Shown: piece by piece, positions 31,441 to 43,276 of the stretch
How the letters are laid out: every line of letters starts with the position of its first letter
Numbering within the stretch: the stretch's first letter is position 1
Made by a program: the position numbers and the translations under genes
The notes under the pieces: generated by a model
The model's input: the letters and a program-made list of their open reading frames with translations, nothing else
What the model was told of the DNA's origin: nothing
The model's database searches: none
NCBI GenBank assembly: GCA_944548615.1
Contig: OX155967.1
Location: 25,573,898 to 25,637,897 of the forward strand
Reading direction: 5' to 3'
DNA: 64,000 bases
Source of the DNA: Micropterix aruncella
Taxonomy: Eukaryota > Arthropoda > Insecta > Lepidoptera > Micropterigidae

Positions 31441-33179
31441 GTTGGGGACTATGCCCGCCATAATTCGTTGATGAGATCATCCGCTCGACGGCACGTTGGT
31501 ACACGGGGCATACCTGGGTACCAGTCACATGGTTGGCGTCCCTGCGCAGTCGCGAGCAAGAGGCGCACTTCGGCGGTGTCCCCTTGGAGGGACAATTGGC
31601 CGCACCGTGCCCCTTAGCGGTGCAGTGGCCGCAGACTTCCTTATCTGCACAGCGCTTTTGCGTGTGCCCGTAACCGTGGCACCTGAAACACCGAACCGCC
31701 CCAGTGTAGTCGCGGACTCTACAGGAGTCCCAGTCAAGGTAGACGCGGCCCTCCGAGACCAGCACCGCCCTCACGGCAGGATCCACCATCCACACAGTCT
31801 GTGCGGTGGGGCCATCCCGGCGATCGAAAGTAAATAGACGCCGGTGGTACTCAGTACAGTGGCTTTATCCACGTCGCACCTACCCTGCAGATTCTGGCTC
31901 CAGAGGAGCTCAACCACCTCCGCATCTTTCAGCTCCCGATGGACGTCGTGAATGACGACCCTGGGGAGCCTACCCTGAGGTTCAACGGCTCGAAGTCCCG
32001 CCCCGAGTAGGCGATCGGCCGCCGCCTTGACCCTCTCAAGGCCTTCCGGCAACGAGGTCTGAACCAAGACACCGGCGCGTGCAACTTTTCGCATTATCAC
32101 GGGGCGGAAACCGTCGTCCGTTGGGTTTAATGTTCTTAAAAGGGCCTCTTTTGTCTTCTCGGAGGTGGCTGCGTCGTCCTGCTTCGCCGGGTAGATTACT
32201 ACCGTTGGACGTTGCGGTCGCACCTCCCTCTGCTTCCCGGGATAACACGGTGATAGGCACCCCACGCTGAGCTACATCCCCGTACGAGAGGGTGCTTGTT
32301 GCCGCCACCATCAGGGCTGGCCTAGTGGCCAGGTCCCGGACAGAGGCCTCCATCGACCTCACACCGCCCATCAACTCCTCAGCCAGACCAATGCGCCCGT
32401 GGGCAGCCACCAGCTCGCAGGCCATCCTCGACACGAGGCCAAGGATATGACCATGGACTCCTTATTGATGCGCTGCTTTTGGTCTATATTTAGCCGCGAC
32501 GTCCCTTCCGTGATTACCGCCTCGATTTGCACCAACGCCGCCTCCACACCCGCCACCAACGAGGACGCAGGTCCGGTGGCGCTAGTAGTGACGGCAGCAG
32601 CAGCATCAGCAGCAGGGGTAGCCGCAGATCGGACGACAGCAGGCGCCGGAGCAGGGCCGGAAGGGGAAGCAGCAGCAGTCGGCGCATGACCAATTTCAGT
32701 TTTAGAGGCACTGATTTCGCCCCCTCGCACGCGGTGTCCGTGCCGGTCTCCAATTCCTCGTCGGATGAATTGTCGTTCCTCCGCTTAGCCATCGGCGGCG
32801 TCTTTCTTTTTCCGTTTTATTCCTGCAGCAGCAGCGCGAGCAGACGGAGGCGCCCTGTTGGACGCAGAAGCAGCGGAGACACGCGGCGGCGATGACACCA
32901 CCCCACCCTCATCAAGTCCCACCGAGGTCGCTGGGAGGGGGGTAGGGGGGCGATCTCGCCACCACCCCCGACCGACCCCCTTGCTCATGGTGGCACCAGA
33001 AGAGGCAGGAGAGCACCTGCGCCACGCTCTGGAATCGAAGTCGAACTGGTGCCGACTGCCGCAACCGCAGCTCGGGGCGATGCGGAGGGTGGGGGGCGGG
33101 GGGACGGCGGCGGGGACCGTGGAATGCGAGGAGACCTTCTAAAGGGGTCACCACCCCCTCCTGGGTCACTGCTTGCCAT
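31427..33179 (-). pseudogene. R1-like ORF1 (gag) pseudogene
   Basis: Starts at ATG 33179 (MASSDPGGGGDPFRRSP), then a Pro/Ala-rich low-complexity region. Coding resemblance moves between frames several times: breaks near 32985, 32790, 32430, 32265 and 31795. The middle part holds EKTKEALLRTLNPTDDGFRP and VVIHDVHRELKDAEVVELL, typical of the insect gag nucleocapsid-proximal region. The end has CCHC knuckles: CFRCHGYGHTQKRC, CGHCTAKGHGAANC and a third Cys-pair CASC. In active elements this protein coats the RNA. Confidence 0.85.
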
Positions 33180-33240
33180 TTTCAAATTTGCAAAATTTGA
33201 CGTTCCAAAAGGCGTGGTTGCACACAAATGTTTTTCTAAA

Positions 33241-33510
33241 GTATTAGATAACTCACTGAATTTTACTTCAGTAGCCTAACATGTGCTTCAGGGACGGTAT
33301 AATTCTTTCCAGGTGCTCTTTCACCCAACACGACAGCGCATGAAAGAAAAGAAAAATAGTCACTGCGAGTAAGAACTTTGTCACTTTCAACACACACAAG
33401 TGTCAAATCAATAAAGAGTCCCACCGTTTGCAAATGTCACTTAATTTTGAAGCTGTGAATGCTGCAAGGGCCACAGAGCAGGTCCAAGAGACCCTTTTAC
33501 TTAACACGTT
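33241..33510. other. No gene; possible 5' leader of the R1-like element
   Basis: Unique sequence between the retrotransposon gag start and the piggyBac insertion. It continues after piggyBac at 36169-36232. Confidence 0.4.
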
Positions 33511-33514
33511 AAAC

Positions 33515-33527
33515 GCCGAGTGAAAAT
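33515..33527 (+). repeat. piggyBac left terminal inverted repeat
   Basis: Thirteen-bp perfect inverted match to 36152-36164, directly next to TTAA. Confidence 0.93.
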
Positions 33528-33679
33528 TGTCATTTTACTCCAAAAACTTTTTACTTTCCATTTGTTAATCATGATGAAATATATGGAAAACAATTCTCAT
33601 CAAAATAAAATATATAGTTTTTGAGTTATTTTATAAAAACTACCTGCGGGCACTGGAGACCCCCACGGCGCTCTGTAGC

Positions 33680-33874
33680 GGAAATGGGAATTTCCGTTAG
33701 CGTGCGCCGCACCGCCCGCGCCGCCGGCCACGCGCGCGCGAGACCGCGTGGCGCGTGCTCTAGTCTGCCGACGGCGCTTGCATAGAGAGGTCGTGTTTTT
33801 GATTCTTTTATGTGCGCTGTTGCGGCATTATTAGCGGTGTGTTTTTAGCGCTATTAGTTCGGTAATAGATTACG
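33680..33874 (+). promoter_or_regulatory. CpG-dense leader of the piggyBac transposase
   Basis: Between the left subterminal repeat and the transposase ATG lies a strikingly CpG-rich block (about 33700-33775, repeated GCGCG/CGCGC) in an otherwise AT-rich element, followed by an AT-rich leader. A promoter role is inferred from position; no clear TATA box is visible. Confidence 0.4.
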
Positions 33875-35655
33875 ATGGAAAACAATACAGTACCTTGTAA
33901 TGACAAAGGTGATTTTTGTGAGTTTCAATTGGATTTAGCAGACTTTGAATTTACGCAATCGGATTTGCAAGAGATCGCGACTTTAGAAGCCGACGCACTT
34001 CAAGTTTCATTCAGGGAACCCAGTAGTGATGAGGAATCTCAAGATTTGCATATACCAAAGAAAAGGAAGCGTATGGTTATCGAGTCGGAAAGTGAAAATG
34101 ACTCAGTAGAAAATTTTGTCACCGATAATATACCTTCTACGTCAAACAACTACTCAAAGTGGAGGAATTGTAGTGGACGCACGGCTAGGGTAATACCATT
34201 TACTGAGCCGACAGGTATGAAGTTTCCTTGTTCAACAGACTTCAGGCAAGCGAATCCGGAGGACTTTTACGCTTTGTTAGTTGGCGATTTGTTTGAAGTA
34301 ATAGCCGAAGAGACTAATCTCTTTGCTACCCAGAGCCTTGAAGATAAAAATTTTAAACCATGTTCACGCTCACATTTATGGCAACCAACCGATAAAGATG
34401 AAATAAAACGTTTTTTCGGATTAATTTTATTCATGGGCCTAGTAAAACTGCCTTCAATCAGTGATTACTGGAGTACAGATGACGTGATGCGTCAAACATT
34501 TCCTCGAACAGTGATGACTAGAAACAGATTTGAAATACTTTTACAGTACTTACATTTCGCCGACAATGATAACATTAATCCGTCCGATCGCATCGGTAAA
34601 ATTAGGTATCTCATAAACTTGTTAAATACAAAATTCAAGGCCTACTATTCACCCAAAGAACAGTTTTGTGTTGACGAGAGCATGATTCCTTTCAGGGGGC
34701 GACTCGCTTTTCGACAGTATAACAAGTCGAAAAGACACAAAACGGTATAAAGCTGTTTAAAGTTTGTACAAATCCTGGTTATACTATAAAAATGCAGATA
34801 TACTGCGGGAAAAATTTTGATACTGTCAATAATAGCCCAACTAAGATTGTATTATCTCTGTGTAACGAACTATTAAACAAAGGCCATACGATTGCCACTG
34901 ACAACTGGTATACCAGTTTAGAACTGGCGTATGAATTGCTTAAGAACGAGACACATTTTTTGGGGACCGTAAGAAAAAACAGACGACACTTGCCTAAAAA
35001 AGTTATAGAAACTCAACTACAACGAGGAGATTTCGTAGCACAAGAGAACGAAGATGGAATCACAGTACTAAAATGGAAAGATAAAAGAGACGTTCTAATG
35101 CTGTCGACAAAGCACACGGACACATTTACTCGTGTAAATGTGAAAGGTAAAAATGTCCGAAAACCAACAATGGTTTTAGATTATAACAGATGTAAAGCTT
35201 CGGTAGACATGAGTGACCAAATGACAGCTTATTCGACCCCTCTAAGGAAGACTGTGAAATGGTACAAGAAATTGGCCATAGAATTGATTCTGAATACTGC
35301 AGTAGTCAATGCGATGATAATGTATAAGGAAACTACAAAGAAACAAGTTTCAATAGTGGAGTATAGAAAACAACTAGTTCGGTATCTTACTTGTTCGGTA
35401 AGATCTGAAACAGCTAACTTGCCAAATGAAATACGTCCGAAAAGGCGTAAACATGAATTATTTAAAAAGACGGGGCCTGTAAGACAAACAAGAAGATTCT
35501 GTGTTTCCTGTTACAAGAGAAATGTAGAGATAATGTCAAGAAAAGATGCGAAAAATAAGACAAGAAAAGTGCCTACCTGTTGCTTGCAATGTGAAGGCCA
35601 ACCGCACTATTGCCTACTGTGCTTCAATAAGGAACATCGATTGATAAAAATCTGA
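33875..35655 (+). pseudogene. piggyBac transposase, one frameshift
   Basis: Starts MENNTVPCND, with an acidic N-terminus and a basic KKRKRM block. The DDE_Tnp_1_7 core carries the expected acidic triad: Asp in VDESMIPFRGR, Asp in TDNWYTSLEL and Asp in DMSDQMTAYS. The C-terminus has the cysteine-rich domain (CVSCYKRN, CCLQCEGQPHYCLLC). The frame ends early at 34750 because one base is missing next to RHK at about 34742; the downstream frame continues directly with GIKLFKVCTNPGYTIKMQ and runs to TGA at 35655. Joined, it would be about 593 residues, the normal piggyBac length. A very recent single lesion, or a sequencing error, explains the state. Confidence 0.95.
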
Positions 35656-36151
35656 CTACTTACAATCGTAGTGATTTCTAAAGTTTTGCGTCAACATTGT
35701 TAATTTTTCTATTTCTATTGTTTAGAGCTCTGATGTCGTCAAAACTAAGGTTTATGATTACTTTTTGATATGATACGTTTTCTTCTTTTTTATGTTTTTT
35801 TTTTTTGGAAAATTTGAGCAAAAATTACCTTTGAAAAAACTTTTATTTCTATAAATGGTTTGTCAATATTTCGATTAGGTTAATTATTTTTAGTGAAAAG
35901 ACTTGTCAAACAAATAAAACTTTTGAAAAATGTTTTCGTTTTCATACTAATTTCATCAAATTACTGGTTATCTAGGTCCCACTTGGTTTCGTCTCTCTAG
36001 AGCGCCGTGCCGGTCACCCTAACGTATTAAATTAAAAGTAACTGTGCCCTACGGCTTAGGAGACTGTCTTGAATGTAGGTCTGACTTGAGGTCACCAGTA
36101 CCCCCCACGGCGTCTTGAAGTATATGTGTCGAGGTCACCGGTGACCCCCAT

Positions 36152-36164
36152 GGCGTTTAACGTG
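36152..36164 (-). repeat. piggyBac right terminal inverted repeat
   Basis: GGCGTTTAACGTG, followed by TTAA. A TGGTGACC-type block directly inside resembles those at 36000 and 36097. Confidence 0.93.
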
Positions 36165-36232
36165 TTAAAAGCTTTCTCCACCACTGTCGAAAATAAAAAT
36201 AGAAATTTCGAAGTCACTAGATAAAGTAAACT

Positions 36233-37048
36233 GCACTTGTCGGTAGCTAATTTATTTTATTAAATTCATTTTTCACAAAATAAAATGGATTTTATCTATA
36301 TAATGGAAGGTGGCACGGCACCTATTATGTTTTGGTCTCCAATAATACATTTAACGATGGGTCAAGGGATTGTGAATAGACGAGAAAGGAGATAGAAAAT
36401 ATAAATGTAAAATTGTAAGGACATCCAAATCGTGATAGATGTGGAAAAAGATTATGGTTTATTGCAGTTGCGGTTTTCCATTTTTTTTTTCAATATTGTG
36501 ACATTTATCTCTGGAAAATGTTATCTGCCGGCCACATAGTGGTTTCATGCTTTATGAAAAATTCCAAATGATAAAAGCCGCTTTAATCGCCCTGGCATTT
36601 TGATTGTTGTCAATCGCATGTGCTGGAGCGTTGCCAACCTCGACGCCTGGAAGTGAAGGCCTCGTCCTTCGTCAAAATGCAAATGTTGTGCAAAACAGCA
36701 CATGCCAATATGACGTTTGCACTGTTAAGGATGTGGTTATTGAGTTTCCTTGACAGACATGGGAAACGTCTTTTCCAAACACCGAAAAGCCTTTCTATGG
36801 TATTTCTTAAAGATGCATGCGCGGCATTATATCGGACCTCAGCGTCGGTGACAGGATTGGCTACTGGTGTGAACAAATAATTTGACTGCGTATAACCACT
36901 GTCTCCAAGAAGGATGCCCGGAATCAGTCCTCTGTTAAATCTCAGGGCGACGCGAGACGATCTAAAAATGCGGAGGCATGGGCGGAACCTGGCCACCAAG
37001 CGACAATATCCAAAATCTCCAGGTTTGGTCCGCACACCACTTACACAT
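36233..37048 (-). pseudogene. Harbinger transposase, C-terminal half (copy B, left part)
   Basis: Minus strand, directly continued from 60627 once the LTR block is removed. Reads PNLEILDIVAWWPGSAHAS, then after a frame break GLIPGILLGDSGYTQSNYLF, VTDAEVRYNAAHASLRNTIE (catalytic Glu) and VWKRRFPCLSRKLNNH. The 3' flank from 36560 to 36240 matches copy A (27742-28010). It differs from copy A by indels in the tail and a kept TPVAN motif. Ends at the ACAT duplication 37045-37048. Confidence 0.88.
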
Positions 37049-37168
37049 TGTAAGCTAGATTTTTACTTACCTATTATAATATACTACTACTATTTCTTTA
37101 TGTCTATTTTATGAATCAATCTTCAAACAGCCCCACTAGTTGGGACGCCATTTGTAAAGAGAATTTTT
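37049..37168 (-). mobile_element. Divergent left terminus of the LTR array
   Basis: Starts with TGTAAGCTAGATTTTTA, the same 17 bases that start each LTR, but then differs. At 37129-37150 it has AGCCCCACTAGTTGGGACGCCA, a better primer-binding-site match than the internal ones, followed by TGTAAAGAG at 37153. It joins the repeated unit at 37169. It is best explained as the remnant of a partly different element copy or of an LTR end after deletion. Confidence 0.55.
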
Positions 37169-37528
37169 CCTGATTACAATTATTTTAATTTATTTTAATT
37201 TCAGCCAAATTCTTAATTAAATCAATTACCAATCAAATTTGTTTATTTTTTATTTTAAACTATTCTTATTCCCGAGGTACTATTTTAATCGTTGATTTAA
37301 TTACGACGAATGCAGTCAACATGTGTACATAATGTACAATAAACGTTAAATTATGTATATAGGCAGATTTCTAGAAAACAACACACATATACAATATATC
37401 AACAATTCGCAATGCTAAATATACAGTTATATCACACGATTCATGTTTCTATATTTCTTATTTATTAAATGCCCAAATTACGATCGATCGAAAATAACTT
37501 ACTATTTATTTTATTTAGAATCTATCAA

Positions 37529-37552
37529 GGCCCCACACGTTGGGACGGCATT
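37529..37552 (-). promoter_or_regulatory. tRNA-Lys-like primer-binding site next to LTR 1
   Basis: The plus strand reads GGCCCCACACGTTGGGACGGC, close to the 3' end of insect tRNA-Lys(CUU) (GCCCCACGTTGGGCGCCA) with small insertions. It lies 1-2 bases outside the LTR end. The same site is at 44373-44396, 51215-51238 and 58057-58080. Confidence 0.6.
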
Positions 37553-40098
37553 TGTAAGCTAGATTTTTAACTCTTTATCTTTATCTATGAGTTATAATTA
37601 TAAACTTATTTTCGGTCGATTGTTAAAAAATAATAATATTAATACAAATGGCATGTGTTTAATACGATGCACCAAAATTCGATAATTGGGTTCTGATGCC
37701 TTATTTATTTAAATGTGTTCAATGTCAATTTATATTGAAACATGAATCGTAATGTTTACATACAACAACAAAATTACTTATAAACTAACACACTGTTAAC
37801 TAGTCGATGGCGTTCCAGTGATATAATGAATTTAAATGACCGCAGTCGCTAATGCCCGATATAAACTACGACCTGGTTACCATTCAGTCCACTGAATGTC
37901 CATATGGTTTTCGTTCTATTATTTCTATTAATACTATTCCCTCCCCGTTATCTTTGAAACCCCATCGATCAGTCAAAACAAAAAAACCTTAATATAATCT
38001 ACAATTTTCCTTATCTTTAATTTTATTCTAACATTCAGTATAATTCGAATGTTTCCTTAACTAGTTTCCAAATTCAAAGCACATTATATAATGGCTGGTG
38101 TCTGAATCAACGGAGTTAGCAAAGGCTAACTCTCTTCCAAATTAAATAATAGTCTGACTAGAGGGTTACCTCGTAGAACTATCAACGACTATTCATACCA
38201 ATCGATGTTAAATGCCTCATTTTTAGTTAACGTGCAAATATGTAGAAATCACGCATTTACGTTACAACTACTTAACATTCTAATAATTTCAACAAACCCA
38301 CAAAACTCGAATATTTATAACCCCAAAAAATATACAACAATGACAATATCGGTTGCTAGCTTCGGCCCAAATAATTAAATAACGCCAGCTTCGGCAAAAT
38401 AAACTTACATATTTTTAGTACATCTTTGCCGACAATGACTCTCGGCTATACTTCCCGTATTTACAGCTGCATTCACATTATGCACTTATAACTAATGTCA
38501 ATTTCTTCGATGCGTGTCGCCTTTCTAGAAATCTGCCATCACCAAGAAGAATGTCTCTTTAGAAACCTCAACCGCTTCGCTATCGTACTGCAATTTTCAA
38601 GCCGTTACTGCATTCTCATCAATGTTTTTCCCTTATTTCGACGCTAATTTATACACCTCCGAAGGACGTTCGCAATGTTGTGATCTCAATCTGACGTTTC
38701 AGTTTGATTCGTTCGCCATCTTGGATATAATTTTCGTATTGCCCCCGACGAAATCTCGTACTTCTATTTTATATGAAATGTTGGATTTTTTTACATGCCA
38801 ACCCGCGTAGCTCTCTCGATTCACATTTTTAGCACTGGATTTCTATTATTTGTTCGTTTTTTTAGTGTCCTTGTAAAAAGCGCATCAATGGCGATTGCGA
38901 TAAAGCGTTTCTGTGATGTACGATCTGCACACTTTATACGAATTTAAATGAACTGGGCACTAAAATGCTTCACAGCATCTCAGTGCCCTTATTTTAAACT
39001 GTTTATTCTTACATCTGAGCACCAAAATATACTTTTCTTTCCCAAACTTTCGCAGCTTTAGAGCGTGCAACTAAAATTTCTTAATGGATGCCGGAAGCAA
39101 CACGTCCATCCCTTTTATAACACCCCTATCGATATATCCTTTTTTTAGTAATTTAACCCACAACTATTGACTAATCAATCATAAAACGATCTGATTTATC
39201 TATTTTTTCGTTAAACAACGCTCTGCCACATTGCTAACAAACGAATTTCTTAACGATAATTCGTGCTTCTAATTCTACAAATGATTTTAAGTATTTATTT
39301 TACGTATTATGAGAAATTGATGTTTCATATTCGGCGGGAAATCATCATACTTTGACTTAACCTTGCCGCCTTTCTTGCGCGTCGTTTCCGCTTTCACATT
39401 TGAAAGCGAAATAATATAACTATTTTATTTCAATTTTATTTATTGATAGTATTTTTATCTAGTAATTCCTCTATTTTAATTACGTGTTTCTAAATTTCCT
39501 CATTTTAACTATTAAATTTTATTTTGACTGGCAATTATTTGGTGAAAAATTCTTTGGACATCATCGATTCGGCTTTCTTCCATCGATGTCGATTATGTTT
39601 TCCAATTTCTCTTAATAATAAATTAAATGTTCTTCAAATGACTTTATCAATATTGCTATTAATTCTCCCATAATTCCTACTATTTAATGAACCCCTTTTT
39701 ATATTTCTTTGAAAAACCAATCGGTCGACTTTTTTAAGACCATAAACATGCTTCTATTGTCTATTTGTCAATTATTGATATTTACGTCGATTTTTCGTAA
39801 AAATCTCAAAATATGCTAATTTCTTGCCAAATATTCCTGATTGTCTATATTTAAACCCCTAATGATGTCCTTAACTCTCAAGAACCACTCAAAACCCCTT
39901 TATTTATGTGACGCTGGCACTGCACTCTATAGTTTAGCAACGGCCCTTCTTTCATCTGTCAGTTTTTAGTTCCTAATTAAATCGCTAGATGTCACTATGA
40001 TCTTTTTCAAGTACAATTTAATTTTAAAATTTGATTAATCTATTTTCGGTTAGCTTAGAGCTGCTAAGCGATCATGTGATGATTTTCAGATCATTACA
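37553..40098 (-). repeat. LTR 1 (leftmost)
   Basis: On minus it starts TGTAATGATCTG (40098) after a purine-rich tract and ends in AAATCTAGCTTACA (37553) before the primer site, i.e. TG...CA termini, 2546 bp. The true LTR could instead extend to about 37153, because the outer terminus of the array repeats the primer-site motif there. Contains AT-rich DNA with only small frames. Confidence 0.7.
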
Positions 40099-40125
40099 AT
40101 ACCCCCTCCCAAAATCTCAGCTTGC
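40099..40125 (-). promoter_or_regulatory. Polypurine tract of the LTR element, unit 1
   Basis: On minus GAGATTTTGGGAGGGGGTAT directly precedes TGTAATGATC, the 5' end of the LTR. Repeated at 46943 and 53785; absent after LTR 4, as expected for the outer 5' LTR. Confidence 0.75.
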
Positions 40126-40189
40126 CCTCAAGCAATCATATCACATATCTTTCGTGTTATCTGTTTAATCTCCAACCGCTTATTCATGA

Positions 40190-40380
40190 TGTTTGTAATA
40201 TAATATTAATGTTAATAATTTTATAGAAATAACTATGTAACTCCTACGATATGTTTGTACTATAATGTCAATGATAATAGTTTATGTTTAATTCACGTAC
40301 CTTTACGATATGTTTTGTGCTATATGTTAATTATAATATTTTACGTTTAATTCACGTACCTTTACGATATGTTTTGTGGC
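40190..40380. repeat. About 60-bp tandem subrepeat (3 copies), unit 1
   Basis: ACGATATGTTTTGTGCTATA-like blocks with TTTAATTCACGTACCTTTACG recur near 40248, 40306 and 40366. Present in the other units too. Confidence 0.8.
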
Positions 40381-40556
40381 TTGCCTTCCCTCTTCAAGTC
40401 TATAATTTCTATCTTGTTTCCATATAATACCAATCTCCTAACCCAGATCTTTTAATGATAATACTTTTAATATAATTTCTCACTTTCTCCTCTATTTCTC
40501 ACCTCAATAATATGATACCTATAATAATAATAATGATGAAGATTCCAAACACTCCT

Positions 40557-41014
40557 GTTGCAAATTTTAAAATTTATATAATATATTCCAACTTCTCCTC
40601 CTCTCTTTCGCTTCAACATGCGTCCGCTCAATTAGGATATAAACCCGAGTCCTCGACCATGTCTCCACCTACTTATTCTTTTCTATCGACCAATCTATAA
40701 ATAATCTCAATACGTCAATATAATAATTATAATATTTCTCTCCGTTGCAAAATTTAATATTTATATAATATATTCCAGCTCCTCCTTCTCTCTTTCGCTT
40801 CAACATGCGTCCGCTCAATTAGGATATAAACCCGAGTCCTCGACCATGTCTCCACCTACTTGTTCTGTTCTATCGACCAATCTATAAATAATCTCAATAC
40901 ATTAATATAATAGTTATAATATTTCTCTCCGTTGCAAAATTTAAATTGATTCCGTCTATTTATTCTCCGTTCACCCACTCCGCTCAATTAGGATTTAACC
41001 CGAGTCCTCGATGG
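40557..41014. repeat. 187-bp tandem subrepeat (2.4 copies), unit 1
   Basis: GTTGCAAA starts copies at 40557, 40744 and 40931; each has CGCTCAATTAGGATATAAACC and CGAGTCCTCGA. The third copy is partial. Present again about 6844 and 13686 bp to the right. Confidence 0.9.
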
Positions 41015-42297
41015 TGAACATTTTAACTGTCTAACTCTTCAAAAAATATAGTTTGAATATGCCTAAGTCAGAACAATGCACTTGAACAGGCTCTGGTCGT
41101 CCCTTAATGTTCTAGATTTTAAAAAAATCGTGACATTGTCCCAACCAGTCGCATAGTAAGTTTTTATTTAATATAGTATGCTATTTCACGCTGGGCTTGT
41201 CCTTCTGCTATTTACTTAGACACAATCTCAAATTAGATAACCTGACGATTGTTAATAGGTTCTTCACTAGTCTATTGTTTGTGATTTTAACGTACACTGT
41301 AAATGGTTTCTAACTCTCATTCGTTATTTCAGAATTTGGAAACTGAATTTATCCTTTCACCGCCTTGCATACCTCCCACGTTCACAGCGCCTTTCATTCT
41401 ATCTTCATACCAAAATCAATCCCCTCCTTCATCACAACTTATGTTGGTTTACTAATTAACAAATGTATTTATCGTCCTTCTTCTCTCACCCTCCTGGATC
41501 GCTACTATTTATCTCCTTCATAACATAAACTAAATCAATATCCGGCCTATTCTAATTTCGCAACCCCATAATAACCCCCTTGGTGCATGTAACCATAATG
41601 CCACCGTAATAATAATAATCCCATTGGGTATCTGAGCTCCTCCCTGTCGAATCTAGACCATATCCGACTCTGGGTGTCAACTCGTCCAAAAGCGTAGACC
41701 TGATCAGGGTCACGCGTTGAGGTGCGACCTCAACCTTGCCGAGACCTCGATATATACTCCCTCGCAAGTTACCAAATACAAAACAAAACATGGACCCGAG
41801 CAGTGGCTCCAACTCCGAAGACCGCCCACTTCAGATAAAAATTCCCATAATATTATAGCCGCTCTAAAAATTAGCGCTATTTTTCGATTCTAAATTCTTC
41901 ATCCCGCTCTAAAATAGCGAGACGTCGACAATACCACCAAACATTCTATACTAAATACCAATATTAATATGACTCTCCATTCATCTTATAGTCGCTTTCT
42001 ATATAGCACTATAACTCAATTCCAAAAATATATTTTATAATAATTATAATAATGATTCTAATCTGGCCCTATACAGTCTCAATAATATAACGATCAACCA
42101 ACTTTATCAATAACAATAATCCATCGACTTTACTAATAATACTTTGGAATCTTCTCTCCAATATAATAAATCGTACCCCGATACTGCTTTGCCATTTAGT
42201 TCAACAACAAAAACTTATTACACTAATGAGATTCCTAAACGTGTTCGCTTGTATTTCTTCGCTTTAGGTAGGAATGATTGGACAACAAGTTGTAGGT

Positions 42298-42835
42298 GAT
42301 TAGGATAGGATTTAGGATAAGATAGGATAGGATAGGAAAGGAATACTTGTTGCTTAAAACGAAGAGATTCAAACAACACAACGCTCTCCTCGATATAACT
42401 CTTTCCCAATTTTGCAAAACAATATCACTCCACTAGATACCCAAATGAAAAAACTGTCAGCTTATTAACAATATTTTACAACTCAACGATTTCACGAGGT
42501 GCATTCTCTCATACATATAAGTATCAAATGGATAATATGTTTAGTAAATGTAACTGTATGCTATATATATATATATATATGCAATAATGTGTGATTCTAA
42601 TGCGATAAAAATTAAAACTATAATGCTCAACTAAATGTGTAAGCTAATATGTATTGTAATTAAAATATTTCTGATTTATTGTATACTGCTTTTGGTGTAT
42701 GGCATTAATGATTTGTTGCTATTAAGACTTTGGTAATGGAATAGAAATAAGGAATGTGATAGGATAGGTAGTGTATGATAGAATGGTAGGATAGGAATGG
42801 TGATAGGATGATGGATAGGATGATAGGATAGGATA
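42298..42835. repeat. TAGGA-rich tracts in the internal region, unit 1
   Basis: Two clusters of GATAG/TAGGA repeats (42298-42346 and 42755-42835), irregular and mixed with GATGG. They resemble insect TTAGG telomere repeats only loosely. Also in units 2 and 3. Confidence 0.75.
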
Positions 42836-43276
42836 TCTAATCTATTACTAGTAAGGAACAGGAAAATGATATTATCTGTAATGTAATTTATAACTTGAAA
42901 AATGATGAAATCTAATGTTTGATATATCGTGTTAAAATAATTTATTATCTTAGTATAATAATACAATACATACACAAGAACACACACCCCGCTACAATCA
43001 ATAACTCTGATATTCAAAATAATCTGCCGGTCATTCTCTCAATAAAATAATAATAACCGCCATGACAGCTAATATAATAATATTATAATGCTATGACAAC
43101 CACAAAACATACCATCAAAAAAACCGTGAGTTTTTTTTTTTTTTACTCCCCATAATTTATTGAGCTTCTACAACTAATCACTCAACCGATAGAACCGTAA
43201 GGTTCTTTAATCACCCCTTACTAATTTTTTACCATATCTTTTATGTGGCATCGCCCTATGGCTTTACCTTCCGATT

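Larger units (their letters stand above)
28405..33240 (-). mobile_element. R1-clade non-LTR retrotransposon, near full length but dead
   Basis: Two minus-strand open regions in the order gag with zinc knuckles, then endonuclease-RT with a C-terminal CCHC, typical of the R1 clade (R1, TRAS, SART, Waldo types). The 3' end lies against Harbinger copy A at about 28405. The 5' limit is uncertain; the last recognisable part is the gag start at 33179. Strong GC bias contrasts with both flanks. Fragments of the same family make up part of the 4.24-kb array unit. No poly(A) tail is evident. Confidence 0.88.
33515..36164 (+). mobile_element. Full-length piggyBac-type transposon
   Basis: Starts CACGTTAAACGCC (33515-33527) and ends with its exact reverse complement (36152-36164); each end is bordered by TTAA (33511-33514 and 36165-36168), the diagnostic target duplication. 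Length is 2650 bp. Subterminal blocks related to GACCCCCACGGCG occur near 33660 on the left; near 36000 in inverted orientation and near 36100 and 36140 in direct orientation on the right. It contains one transposase gene, intact except for one frameshift. Confidence 0.96.

Noticed and set aside
29503..33142. Many plus-strand frames of 60-120 codons
   Set aside because: All are antisense shadows of the GC-rich R1-like element, whose minus strand shows gag, zinc knuckles and RT motifs.
38622..38810. 62-codon frames at 38622 and 40512 and their copies in the LTR array
   Set aside because: Short, AT-rich, low-complexity and without domain; they are repeated only because the whole unit is.
42298..42835. 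Telomere repeats
   Set aside because: The TAGGA tracts are irregular and short, lie inside an LTR element and do not form regular TTAGG arrays.
42676..43017. 113-codon minus frame as envelope-like or membrane protein
   Set aside because: Composition follows the TAGGA tract (SYPILS repeats in translation); no signal or family pattern.
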